Source of the DNA: Ophioderma brevispina | Taxonomy: Eukaryota > Echinodermata > Ophiuroidea > Amphilepidida > Ophiodermatidae | Direction of reading: 5' to 3' | Length of the DNA stretch: 64,000 bases | Assembly (NCBI GenBank): GCA_023653785.1 | Contig: JAMKCH010051531.1 | Span: forward strand, 37,390 to 101,389 | Part shown: one piece after another, positions 32,555-43,807 of the stretch | Numbering within the stretch: the first letter of the stretch is position 1 | Layout: each line of letters opens with the position of its first letter | The notes under the pieces: model-generated | What the model was told of the DNA's origin: nothing | The model's database searches: none | The model's input: the letters and a program-made list of their open reading frames with translations, nothing else | Program-made: the position numbers and the translations under genes

Positions 32555-34227
32555 TGTTAAGGTTTACATTCCTCCAGAATCAAATGAAAGTGTTTGTATG
32601 ATATGTGGAGAGAAATGTCAAAGATCAATATTTGACCTTCCCATGATACTATCATCTAGTGGCCAGAATTGAGTTCTCTCTGCGCATAAGATGTGCAAGA
32701 ATGATTGAAGTAATGTTGGCAGGCCCATGACATTATTTGGGGCAGAGTATGAAGAAGAATTGTAAGCAGAAAGAGGATTTGGGTAGGAAATCCAACAAAT
32801 TACAGGTGGATGTATGAATGTTGTGGGTGTCAGAGGCTTAAGGTCTGGGCTGGTAACCATTTCTGCTTACCTCAAACAAGAGGGCTTGTGCATATCAAAA
32901 GCCGCAAACATTTCTCTTTATTGTTGTGTGCTTTTGCAAATGGTTGAAGTTGGAGGCACTCACACAAAAGAAGTATGTATTGTGTGCCACGTTTTGATAT
33001 TTCATGCAGAGGGCAAATTTAGGCATTCCTTTCTATCTTAAGTAAGAATTTCCAACCAACCAATGCATAAAACGGACTAGACAAATTGGGGAAATGTGTA
33101 GCTACATTCCACATATATATGCAAACACTCCATTGAATACTGGAATACACTGTACTTTAATATGAAAAAAAAAATATTATTACAAATATATACTTCAACT
33201 TTTTTAAATCCATGTCTCTGTTTGATTCAAAATAAGTTGGAAGGAGATCAGAAATTAGTAACTCCAAAGTTTATTAAGTGTTGTTTTGTCTCTTTCCAAA
33301 ATGAGGGATTTGTACAAAAAAAACATGCTTGATATAATCTGAATTTGTTTGTATTTTAAGAGGTTTGCTACTTAATAGAAACACTGCATATTTTATTCCT
33401 AGTATGAAACATTTTCATCTCTGGTTTGATGTTGAAATACAAACGCAGGGTTTTAAAATTACATACTAAACGGGTGTATCAATGTAGACCACAGTGATGT
33501 GTAAAATGAAATGAATGTAGCGCTACTCCTACTGAAGTGTGAATTGATGTTAAGTCCGAAGAGATTATCCTGTGGATTATCCCTACTTAATACCTACTTT
33601 AATTCAAATGAGGGCTGGATAAGCTAGTTTTTCTCAAAGAATGAATGTAGACCAACTTCTTCAAGACTTTCATCAAGTTGTCATTTCTCTCTCCCTCAAT
33701 CTATTCTTGGGACAAAATCATGTTTCTACATCAAGATAAGCTTCAGACATTTCAACCTTGTTGGCATTTCGAAATTTAACTGTCAAACAAAGAAAAATTA
33801 GTTAAAATGCATCCCTATTAATATATTATCATTATTTTCTTGGTTTTGGTCTTTGTAATGTTCTAAAAACTCTTATCCTTTCTGTATTGATCTCTAGACA
33901 TACTGCAGTATGGCAATGCTTTGAAGCCTCATTTATTTTTCAAACTTAACACAAATTCGGACTTCAGTAGGAACGTGAATTTCATTTTATACTGTATCCA
34001 ATGTTTGTTTCCTCTGAATTTTGCATCTAAGTCACGTCCGTATGCAAGCCATTCACGCCCAGCATAGCAACAACAACCAGACAACAGTGCATCGGTGACA
34101 TGGTGATCTTGTTTAAAACCAACAATCACGGGCACATGTTATGATCTAAACACGCGCGTTTGTGAGTGTGTACACTGTAGCACATGCATTAGCAATGGCA
34201 AAACCCCGCCAAAACAGAGAAAATAAA
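32555..34227 (+). other. Probable MLK 3' UTR and downstream DNA
   Basis: AT-rich sequence after the stop without coding signature. The first canonical AATAAA I see is at 34222-34227, about 1.7 kb after the stop. Whether it is used is unknown, and no alternative hexamer stood out earlier. Confidence 0.4.
34222..34227 (+). terminator. Candidate polyadenylation signal AATAAA
   Basis: First AATAAA downstream of the MLK stop codon on the + strand. No transcript evidence; chance occurrence is likely in AT-rich DNA. Confidence 0.2.
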
Positions 34228-34425
34228 CTCCTGGACGGATTTTACACTCAAAAAGTATGCCAAAGTGTTTCGTAATTGATGTGGTCATTTGAGAGGCATG
34301 AAGCGTAGAATTGTACACCACCACTTGTAAAATTTGTTACCAAGTTTGATGGACATCAGGCTGACCTCTCTTGAAGGATACAATGCTGCCAAATATAGTC
34401 ACAAAGCTTTAAACAAAATAGAAAA

Positions 34426-34594
34426 CTACAGTTCCCGCAAATAAATCGTGGCCAGCGTGGAACACTTGGTGTGCACGTAGCAATGAAATAGGCGTAAATG
34501 AGATGCAAGCTGTACGCCGTGTCTTACGCTGAACTCTTTATGTTTGGGGCAGGTATCTAATATACCGGCCACGATTCTTCTGCGGAAACTTTAG
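34426..34594. mobile_element. TA-flanked MITE, CAGTTCCCGC ends
   Basis: Inverted ends CTACAGTTCCCGCAAATAAA (then TCGTGGCC) and GGCCACGATTCTTCTGCGGA (then AACTTTAG). Read as TA, CAGTT, AACTT and TA, this fits a Tc1/mariner-type TA target with CAGT-like termini. About 169 bp, GC-richer than its surroundings. Confidence 0.75.
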
Positions 34595-34675
34595 ATGGGT
34601 TAAACGGGAGAGGACAAATCTTTGTTACACAGTTTTATTTTTGTATTTATTGACAGCTGTGTATAGAAGGTCTTA

Positions 34676-34827
34676 TACTTTGTCCGGCCTGAAGTATGAA
34701 GTTAAGACGCGTGCGTATACCTCATACCTCAGTTGCAGTGTGCTTGTGCTTTGACTATGCACGCGCTGAAAGTCGGTACAGTGTTTACGCCTGCGTTGTT
34801 ACTTCGTACTTCGGGCTGGACAGAGTA
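34676..34827 (+). mobile_element. MITE family B, copy 1 (TACTTTGTCC ends)
   Basis: A 152-bp element from TACTTTGTCCGGCCTGAAGT to ACTTCGGGCTGGACAGAGTA, flanked by TA on both sides. The inverted match continues through GAAGTTAAGACGC. The interior contains CGCGCTGAAAGTCGGTACA, found inverted in copy 2 at 37030-37186. A TA target points to a mariner-type transposase supplied elsewhere. Confidence 0.8.
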
Positions 34828-35639
34828 TAGAAGAGGTGCTATGTTTATATCATTGGTTACATGGGTTTTAGTTCCCCTAATAATGGAATGAGAACTTTGA
34901 CAAAGGCACACATTTGAAGGTGATATTTAGAAAGTTTAAAACTAGTTTTGTCCTGCCCTAAGAGATTTGTTCTTTAGATATAGAAGTGTAAATTTTTTCC
35001 ATATTTTGATATGTCCATAACTAGTTTCCATATTTTTTTAAATAGAATACAATTGGTTTCCTGTATAGAAGGATAAGACTTGAAATTCCTTGAAGAACAC
35101 AAGTATTGCATTTATATTTTCTAGTCGTGTTTTGTGACTGTATTGAGTTAGAGTTTAAAAATGGACATTGGGTTTCACATTTCAAACCACTAACCGGATT
35201 TTGCATGTGGTGTTTTCTCCCTCACCAAAAAAAAAATCAGATTACAGATTTTTTTAGTTTAATCGGCCCAGCTGTTTTGATTGTAGAAGCAAAAATATGT
35301 ACTAAATTAAATTGGAGACATTTTGTGCGTAACATTTTGTTTGAAACATTTCCCAGGCCTTGAAAAATATGGATTTTCTTCTGATACCCAAGTCTCAATT
35401 TTGATTGAGTAAAGTGGGAGATGGGGTTGTCTATTGGGTCACACACATTTGATTAAAAATAAACCAACATAACAGGACTTATTATAGAGGTATTGCTGCA
35501 ATGTGTTGCTTCCTCAAAGAATTGTGGGCAAGATTTATGTTGTTGTGAGTGCAAGAAGGTTGTATCTGCATCAACCTGCAATAGCTGCCTGATGTGAAAT
35601 ACATTCCTTGAAGAGAATAAGTACTCAATCTCTGTAGCC

Positions 35640-35900
35640 GTGTCTTTTGAGGTGAACTGTCTCAGAAGCCTTGGCTTTTGAGGTGAATCCTCTCTGAATC
35701 CTTGGCGTTTGAGGTGAACCATATGTGAAGCTGTGACTTTTGGGGTGAACTGTCTCTGAAGCCTTGGCTTTTGAGGTGAATCCTCTCTGAATCCTTGGCG
35801 TTTGAGGTGAACCATCTCTGAAATCTTGGCTTTTGAGGTAATCCATTTCTGAAGCCTTGCTTTTAGATGTGAACTCTCTAAAGCTTTGATTTTTGAAGTA
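35640..35900. repeat. Minisatellite, 30-bp unit, about 8 copies
   Basis: Tandem units such as GCCTTGGCTTTTGAGGTGAA followed by CTGTCTCTGAA, with alternating variants that give a higher-order 60-bp pattern. Since 30 is a multiple of three, the minus strand stays open through the array, producing a 163-codon frame (35453-35944) with a ten-residue repeat (for example HLKRQGFRED then SPQKPRLQRQ). I found no flanking splice or domain evidence that it is a gene. Confidence 0.85.
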
Positions 35901-37029
35901 GTGTGTGTTCGGGAAATTTGCCAACTTCTCATCCAAGATGACAAATGACTACTTGGGTATTGGTATCTATAACATGCAGGTAATTTTTCAGAAAGTGCTT
36001 GTATTGAAATAGAACATGCGGCAGCCTTTTCATTCTTCTGCAGCTATGACTTTTTCGCACTCACATGATCTATTCCTTTGCCAGAAATTTGGCCTTACTT
36101 AGTTCTCAACCAAGCAAGAACACAACAAAATATGGCAAAGAAGTAATAAACTACTCAATGTTGGTTTCTATGCCACTACATCCTTTTGCTCCACATTCAG
36201 CAGCTGAGATGATGCAGTATTCATCTTTATCAGTATGTTTTGGTTTGCAAATATAAATGGTATTCAGGGCTGTTAATAGCAAGTGGAGCCTTGGATACTC
36301 TCATGATTTCCAAGTACCTGAATGTGATGCTGTTACTTTACAACCAATAAGCAATTTACATAGTGAAAATAATACTATATATGCTGCTTTGTAAAGCTCT
36401 TATTCCAATGATGGCTTTAGTCAAGCATTAGTAGTGTGGATCCAACACTTCTCTCACTCACTCATTGGAAAATAATTCAAAGATGGTTGTGTTTTTTTTT
36501 TTTGTTCTGCTTGATGCACTGGTATTATGTGTAGAAAACAAATATTTCAAAAAAATATCAAAAAAATAATAATAAGCAACTAAAGTTAATATTTTTCAAA
36601 ATCTAATGACATTCTTCGTCTCTGTAGTACCAGTTTGAGAGACTGAATGTTGAATAGAGCTGTGTCCAGGGTGGGTGTAAATAAGATTGTATTATGTACC
36701 CAACATGTAAGGGAGTGGCACCCCTAGAGCTTAGTCAATATACTACCTCTTCTCTGTTTTTTGCATGGGATCAGCCAGACAATTTCATTCCTAACAAGTG
36801 TATTGTATTTAAGCATAAGGATCACAATTCATCTTTGGTAGAATAGACAAAGAACAAATTATCAATTTTTGTCAGTTATTTTGTTAAAACTCAATTCATG
36901 GTCTCTTCCAAAGGTAGTTTTTTAAGTGTTTTGTAAAGAGACCAGTATGTCCTATATACAGGAAAGATGAAAAATACTTAACAAAAAAACCTACATGTTA
37001 TCTAAGAAGTACTACTCTATCCTGTACTA

Positions 37030-37186
37030 TACTCTGTCCAACTCGAAGTACGAAGTAGCGACGCGGGCGTATACATTGTACCGACTTTCAGCGCACGCGT
37101 AAGTAGGGCACAGGCGCACTGCAACTGAAAGGCGGCACTGGGTACACGCACGCGTCGTCACTTCATACTTCAGACAAGACAAAGTA
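37030..37186 (-). mobile_element. MITE family B, copy 2 (inverted)
   Basis: 157 bp from TACTCTGTCCAACTCGAAGT to ACTTCAGACAAGACAAAGTA, flanked by TA. Relative to copy 1 it is inverted: GTACCGACTTTCAGCGC in the left half is the complement of copy 1's right half. The shared ends and interior establish a family. Confidence 0.8.
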
Positions 37187-37534
37187 TAAACCACCAAAGT
37201 TTAATGCCCGGTACTATAGTATTATATTTCTAAAGGTGGACAGTTTTTTCATTGCAAGTGTTTAATTGATCTTGCCATATTGAGGATGGCTGGAATCATA
37301 AGTTTCCAAACTCTTCACAGTCAGAGTGTCTAATATATAGCAATGCTTTTAACATCTCTTATGCTTTAAAAAACAACATTGGCAAAAATTATTGGTAGTT
37401 TATTTATTGTGTTCCCTTCAAATCGCACATTTGTAAATGTGCGTGGCGCATTGATTCTTGGCTATTACAGGGTGTGTATACATTTATGGAGAGTAACCTC
37501 CTTTGTCAAAACTGAAGTCTTCCTTGTACACAAA

Positions 37535-37793
37535 GGCGGCTTCAGTTTCACAAGGAAGGCTTTGCTTTCCCAAGGAAGGCTTTGCTTTCACAAGGAAGGC
37601 TTCGCTTTCACAAGGAAGGCTTCGCTTTCACAAGGAAGGCTTTGCTTTCACAAAGAAGGCTTCACTTTCACAAGGAAGGCTTCACTTTCACAAAGAAGTC
37701 TTCACTTTCACAAAGAAGGCTTCACTTTCACAAGGAAGACTTCATTTTCACAAGTAGGCTTCACTTTCACAAGGAAGGCTTCACTTACTATTC
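37535..37793. repeat. Minisatellite, 20-bp unit, about 12-13 copies
   Basis: Near-perfect tandem repeat of CACAAGGAAGGCTTCGCTTT with few substitutions and one 19-bp unit near the end. Because 20 is not a multiple of three, each unit shifts the frame; none of the three + frames contains a stop, so overlapping frames (37379-37825, 37503-37757, 37582-37875) all appear coding. The array is followed by TATACTCTGTCCAA (37797-37810), identical to the left end of MITE family B copy 2. Confidence 0.9.
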
Positions 37794-39224
37794 TTTTATA
37801 CTCTGTCCAAATTTTATGGAACTAAGAATAGGAGCAAGCTGTGATAGCATTATGAATACAGATCCTGGTACATAGCATAAGAAGGGGTTCTTACTACTTC
37901 AGCATGTTTCTATTGAAGCAGCGACTTAAAAGTCGGCATATGCCAGTTAACAGATTAAAATTGCCCAGTAGAACCAATTTGCGTCGGCATTTGCACACTT
38001 ATATGGTTGAGTTTACCCTTGTGTTTTGCATGCATTTATCCTCTAAATGGACGGATAATCCTGAAGGAAAAGTCAGTTTGTCCCAATAGAAGCTTCCCTA
38101 GGTTCTGGATAGACATACAAGAGTGTGAAACCCAGAAGTGGGCACAGCCTGTTCTTGTAGCAGTGCCATCAAAAACAAACCAAGGCTAATCATAAGTCAC
38201 ATCGCATGCTTTTGTATTTTACAACTCAAAAGTTATTTTAATTTTTTTATGTTTAATGTTATGGTATCAAGTGGCAGCAGAATATGTCATTTGCAGAGAT
38301 AAGACCCGGCACACTATAATGATTGGTTCCTTTAATGACCTTTCACTGCTCAATGCTAAATATGGAAATGAGGTCAGCATGATTTGGCATTCCCCCAGTA
38401 TGTGTTGCAATAGAAATTGCCTTCTATAGCCACTCTTTGGGCATGACCTGGCTTACTTTTTAACCATTTAAATGCTGTAAGTGCAATAGAAACATGTTGG
38501 ATGAAATGCACCTCTGCTTCCATTTGGCATCCCTGATGGAATTTCTTTAATGTGACTTTATGACTATTGTACGGTACCATAATAGTGAGTGTCATAACTC
38601 ATAAACCATGTGAAAGTGTAGGAATAATACAGCAGGCTCAGTGTATAATGTGCATGATGGATGGGTGTGTAAAACAAGGTGGCTTTGGCTTTGTTAGTAT
38701 TGATCAAACTATAGAGCCTAAGACAGTTTTGCTTCAGTCCTAGTATATAACAGTGGGGCATTCTACATGGCATTTTAAGATCACATTGGTCTGGATACTA
38801 CATGGCATTTTAATGAGTTTGCTGTCGGCAGTTTTGAATGCCACACTTTTTTCGTTTTGCCAATCAGTGGACCTTAGTGGTGCTTGATTACTGACCCAAC
38901 CTACTTTTAGTCACACATTATTGCAAGGAGTAACTCATCTTGTTGTTGACACTTTGTATATTACATGAACAAGGAGCAGTCCATTGTTAAGATTTAGTGA
39001 ATGAGGGGCATATCTTCAAGTTTTTTGAACAGCTCTTTTCAGACCCATTTTTAAGCTCTATTGAGTAATCTTTCAGCATGCATGAGACAGTCTACTGTGC
39101 TCATCTGTAAACATGGGACAGTATTCAGTACCCTTAAAAAAGGTTAATATTTTATGAATTAAAAGATCTAGCATCCAAAGGTCTGATTGAAAACTCTTTA
39201 AAAATATCTTATTTGATAATTTTC

Positions 39225-39480
39225 TACCATCATGCTTCTTGCTTCTTAAACATGGTCACAAAATTATGAGCATACCAAAAAGCGACCAAAAATATGGTCT
39301 TAGACTTATATCAGGTACAACCATGTGTATGATTCATGATCATATTGCGTATGACCATATCTAAAAATATGGTCATACGCATTAAAGACCAGTGTATCTT
39401 ACGACCATAAGTGATCATGCATTTGATCGTTATGACCATATTTTTGGTCCTAACTATCATATTTAGTTATGATCGTGATA
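39225..39480. repeat. Cluster of nested short palindromes
   Basis: Several copies of GACCAAAAATATGGTC-like words in both orientations, including the near-perfect hairpin CGTATGACCATAT ... AATATGGTCATACG at 39350-39378 and outer partners at 39286-39301 and 39433-39450. No coding; likely a degraded foldback element. Confidence 0.6.
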
Positions 39481-41071
39481 CAGTTGCTGTCTTTAATCAG
39501 AATTGTGAGCACGGTTCTTTTCAGAGCCATCAATAGGCAATGGGTGGCCTACATGGTTCATGCCTAGCTTTTGTCCTGAATAAAGTTATAAACTTATATC
39601 AAAAGTCTTTAAACAGAGACAGAATTAGGCAACAAATTCTTTGTCCTGCCTTACTGTCATTCTCCACTGTACCTGATTTTGTCCCCGTCTATAAACTTCT
39701 CAGTGCAAACTTCTCAAGGGCTCTGTATGCACACATACAAAAGTGTATACTTGCAGAGTGTACAATGCAGATACAGATTGATCCAGCTTATACTAAACCT
39801 AAAAGTAACCTGTAGAATGCTCCAGAATACATCATGGAAAAGTTGTATTGACAGAACCAAAGTTCACTAAATGATCTCTTGTAACATTCCTAAAAATGTT
39901 GAAATCTATTCTTCTTTTTACCTGTGATGTCATAAATTTTGAAGTTAGGAGTGCAGAATTTAAACCAGGGGTCCGTTCCCGAAAGTCAGGTGTAAATCTA
40001 CGTGCATACTATGTCATGCCTGAGTGTCCAAAGCACTGTGTAACTGGTATAAAAAGGTCTGTTTATGTGGGACATACACATCAGTTAGTATACACGTAGG
40101 GTTACGCACGAGTTTGGGGAACTGGCCCCAGTTGAGTGACTAGTTTACTAAAGGATAAGAGAGATTGTGGATGTTAACTGTGTACTATTTAACTGTCAGT
40201 ATTGATTGCAAAGTTAGTGTGGTAATCCTGAATCAGTCTGTTTTGAATTTATACATATTCGCCATCGAAGTGGTTACATAACTCCCTGGTTACTGGATCA
40301 CGCACCTTTTGGAATGTTATTGCACGCCATAGACTTTGTGTAGCGATCATTTTGATCGTGGTGCAGGACTCAAAAGCGTGATCCAGTTGATATAGTAACG
40401 ACCAGATTACACGTAACACTTCGCTGGCGAATTCTGTACCTATGCTGGGTAAACACTGCTATATTTAAGTCTTCAATTTCATCACTATTAGTTATATCGT
40501 CATCTAAAATCTTTGCTGTAATTGAATGCACTCTAGTAACACTTGACATGCATTATCGTATTGTTACGCAAAATATATTATATGCTGTAAATTTTGAGAA
40601 TTTATGCTACATTTATTTTTTATCGAGATTTGGCTGTAAGAACCATTCTGCCGACATTCCACTTAGGTGAACTGTGATAAGAGTAATATATATTGTGTTA
40701 TTTTTGTGAATATGAATAATGAATGCAATTTAGAGGTTTATCTGCATAGTGGAAGATTAGCTATATAGCAACTTTTCTTTTACACAGGCTGATGGCTCAC
40801 AAGAAAATAATTATGTTCAGCATGTGAAAGAAAATCCATTGTAGTTTTGTTCAATTTTTCCAAATGGCAGCAAATTTGTGATATATTTCTAGAAAATCAA
40901 CAATTACTGTTTTCATATATGGTTCAAACACTCTGGACCATGACTAAGCAATTTCTGTAGAAAACTAATGAAAATATACACAACCAGATTCTTGAATTTG
41001 AGTGGTACCTGTGGAAGTTGGTGTGAATTTTACCAATATAATCTGAATGAGAACAAGGTACACACATAGTA

Positions 41072-41249
41072 TACTTCATCCATCCTGAACTAAGGAGTGA
41101 TGTCATAGCTTTCAAGCAGTCTTAAATGTGTGAATCACAGTAAGCCGCGGCTGTAATTGCCAGCGTACAAAGTCGGAGTGCGCGATACCTATGTACAATA
41201 GCTGCGCGAAAGCTATGACATCACTCCTTAGTTCAGAGTGGACAAAGTG
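41072..41249. mobile_element. MITE family B-like, 48-bp inverted ends
   Basis: 178 bp. The left end TACTTCATCCATCCTGAACT continues AAGGAGTGATGTCATAGCTTTC. The right end reads GAAAGCTATGACATCACTCC and then TTAGTTCAGAGTGGACAAAGTG. The 30 innermost bases are an exact inverted match. The outermost TACTT-ATCC and GGACAAAGT match the ends of family B, although the interior differs, so it may be a subfamily mobilised by the same enzyme. Confidence 0.8.
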
Positions 41250-43441
41250 CAGTAACTGATTGTGGCCTAACTGTACACAGTCAGTTTCTTCATGTAAGAA
41301 GCTACATAGCCAACTCCCATATAAGTAGACGCAGAGCAGCGACCCATTAGATGTACACTCGCAGGCTACTTAGGCAGATAGTGTACACCCAGTTGCTGTT
41401 TGTATCATGACAGTAACTGGGAGAGGAACTTGTATGCCTACTTTGGCTCAAATGCCTATGGTTCTCTTACATCTTTCATGTAGGTTTTATTCACAATTTT
41501 GGACATATTGTTCCATTTTAAATGCAGAGTGGATATACAAAGGGTTTTTATGATACAAATTTCAATTTCTGGGCAGCCAGCATGGTAGCTGTGGTATAGG
41601 TTACACTGCATGCAAAATCCAGCTGTGTAGAAGGAACTCTGAGTGTACTCAACTCATTGCAAAGAATATGCATGGAATACCTTCCACATCAGGACCCTCA
41701 TATAGTAGGTCCACTGCAGTACCTATTACATCACTGCACACAAATGTTTCATATGTCACCTTAGGTGAAGAATCTGGTTGTGTAAATGTAATTTTCATTT
41801 CTAAGAGAACTTTACTAGAGTTCATATGTTGCTTGCTGTTAAGAAACCAGAGCAAAATGCTTAAAGAAGCTATAAAGCCGTAAAGCATAATTATGCAGTA
41901 GTACATATTAGATCATGAACATTGTTAAAAGTGATTATATAGGCACCCCATGTGTTGGCTATAATTAAAACTATTTCACAATCCAACTGAAAATGATTTC
42001 TTTTTTCTTGTTGGTGCCTTTCAGTTTTAGCTCAAAAGATGCTATCAGCTCTGAGTTTACCAATTTCAATTCCACTTTCTATTTATCAATGCATTAAAGA
42101 TGGATGTGAAGAATGTGTGTTCGGAGTGCTCTGCAAATCTTTGTCAAATGTCTGGCTATACTATGTTTGCATTGGTCAGCGTAGGCAAATTCCTTATTTA
42201 GGCTAAGGCTCTCTTTTTTGTTGTCAAATTCAATGTTATACAGTGACCTATTTCAATTAATTGCATGTGGAGTGTTGAGTCAGGCACTCATGTTGGAATG
42301 GGAATTGGGCTGTGTACTCCGTGCAAATTGCACAAGAGCTGTTAAGTAGGTTCTTCTGGGTTATTCTAATTGAATTTGTCATCATATAGTATTTCTATTT
42401 CTATTGTATTCAATTCAAATTAATGATGACCTAATCACTGCCTATTGAATAGATTCAAACCACCATCTTTTTAGTAAGAGATTGCCTCTTGTACGGTACA
42501 ATTGATGTAATAGTATAAAGTGTAGAAACACTTGGGTGTAGGAAGATCTGAAATAAAAGCTGCCAATATAATAAGTGTATTTCTTTTTCTTAAAGGATAA
42601 ATCTGCCTAAAATATTGTCTAAATAGGATGGGAGTTTGCTTCATCCATTAAAGAAGGTTCTTTTGGGCATTTGCATATACTCACACAATATAATCATCTT
42701 TTACAGGTTTTCTATAATTGTAAATGTACAATTTTTCTGTTATGGTATTCTGTCATAATATGTTCATTGGCATACCCGTGGAGGGAGGGGGCAAAGGGTG
42801 TCCCCTGGAAAAATATGGGGACTCAAAAAAACAACAAAAAATGAAAAATCCTGGTAAATCAACCCTTTTTACCACCAATTGAGGCAGCTGGAAGGCTGGC
42901 TATGTATCTGAAAATGTTACAGGCCAGTTTTCACTTTTGCTATTCTTTATTCTTAAGCAGCTGTCGGAATCTATGCACAGTTTCCTATCCTCCAAATGAA
43001 GATCTTGAAACATTTCAGTTTGTCATTACTTGGAGGTGCATGCACACTTCAATGAAACTTTGGGCTTATAAAATGGCAGCTTTGGTGATCTCTCTATACC
43101 CATGTAATACTCTACTCTTAGGTACATTATGGTGGTGTAAGTTGTCATAAGAATAGTGATATGAGTATGCACTGAGCTAGTCATGCTGCTCTTGAATGTG
43201 TTCTTGTGTGTAGGTCACAAGCACTGGCCACTGGTTTAGTCATTTACAGAATTTACAGTCATTTACAAAGTGTTTATTTACAGAATAAATTTGAACCAAA
43301 AAGTTCATTTACAGAATAAATTATAACCAAAGTGTTTGTGTAATTGGATACAATCTCATATTGACATGCACAAAAGCAACTTTGGACTTCAAAAGGTGCT
43401 GATAATTTACAGCAAATAATGTGAAATTAACATGTTAACAC

Positions 43442-43807
43442 TTAAAGGCACTATCAGTGATTTGCTAAATCGGAAAATAAAAAAAATCATCAAAAATCAA
43501 ATTTTTGCATGTATGTAACAAGTATAAGTATACCAACATACCCTGAAAATGATAGGACCAGAAGCAACCTAATAAGGACAAAATCCGATATTTTAGTCAT
43601 TAGTGTCTGAACGGACACTTACTACAACACATAATTGAATGGAGATTTGTATCTTTGAACACTACCGTTTTCTTCCTTTTCTGCCAATTCTTCGGTTGGA
43701 AAAAGTAACTTCTGATGATTCTTCAGTCTTCTCCTTCACTTTTAAGCTATTCCTGCAAGTTTCAAATATTTTGACTCTTTCGGATAAATCACTGATAGTG
43801 TCTTTAA
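43442..43807. mobile_element. TTAA-flanked MITE, family C
   Basis: A 366-bp element with ends TTAAAGGCACTATCAGTGAT and ATCACTGATAGTGTCTTTAA, one mismatch in the first 20. Non-coding; the frame at 43639-43923 overlaps it and is spurious. Same TTAAAGG-type terminus as families at 26652, 29828 and 52294 but a different interior. Confidence 0.85.

Larger units (their letters stand above)
32860..43441. other. Intergenic stretch between and beyond listed elements
   Basis: Apart from the arrays and MITEs listed separately, no gene was recognised. Short open frames here show no domain or splice context. A direct repeat CTACATGGCATTTTA occurs near 38764 and 38800. A weak inverted pair around ACTGGATCACGC (about 40292 and 40380) may be another old element. 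A G-rich repeat edge lies near 42770-42810. Confidence 0.4.

Noticed and set aside
37379..37875. Three overlapping + strand open frames of 84-148 codons
   Set aside because: They are readings of one 20-bp tandem repeat in three phases; no start, splice or domain evidence supports a gene.
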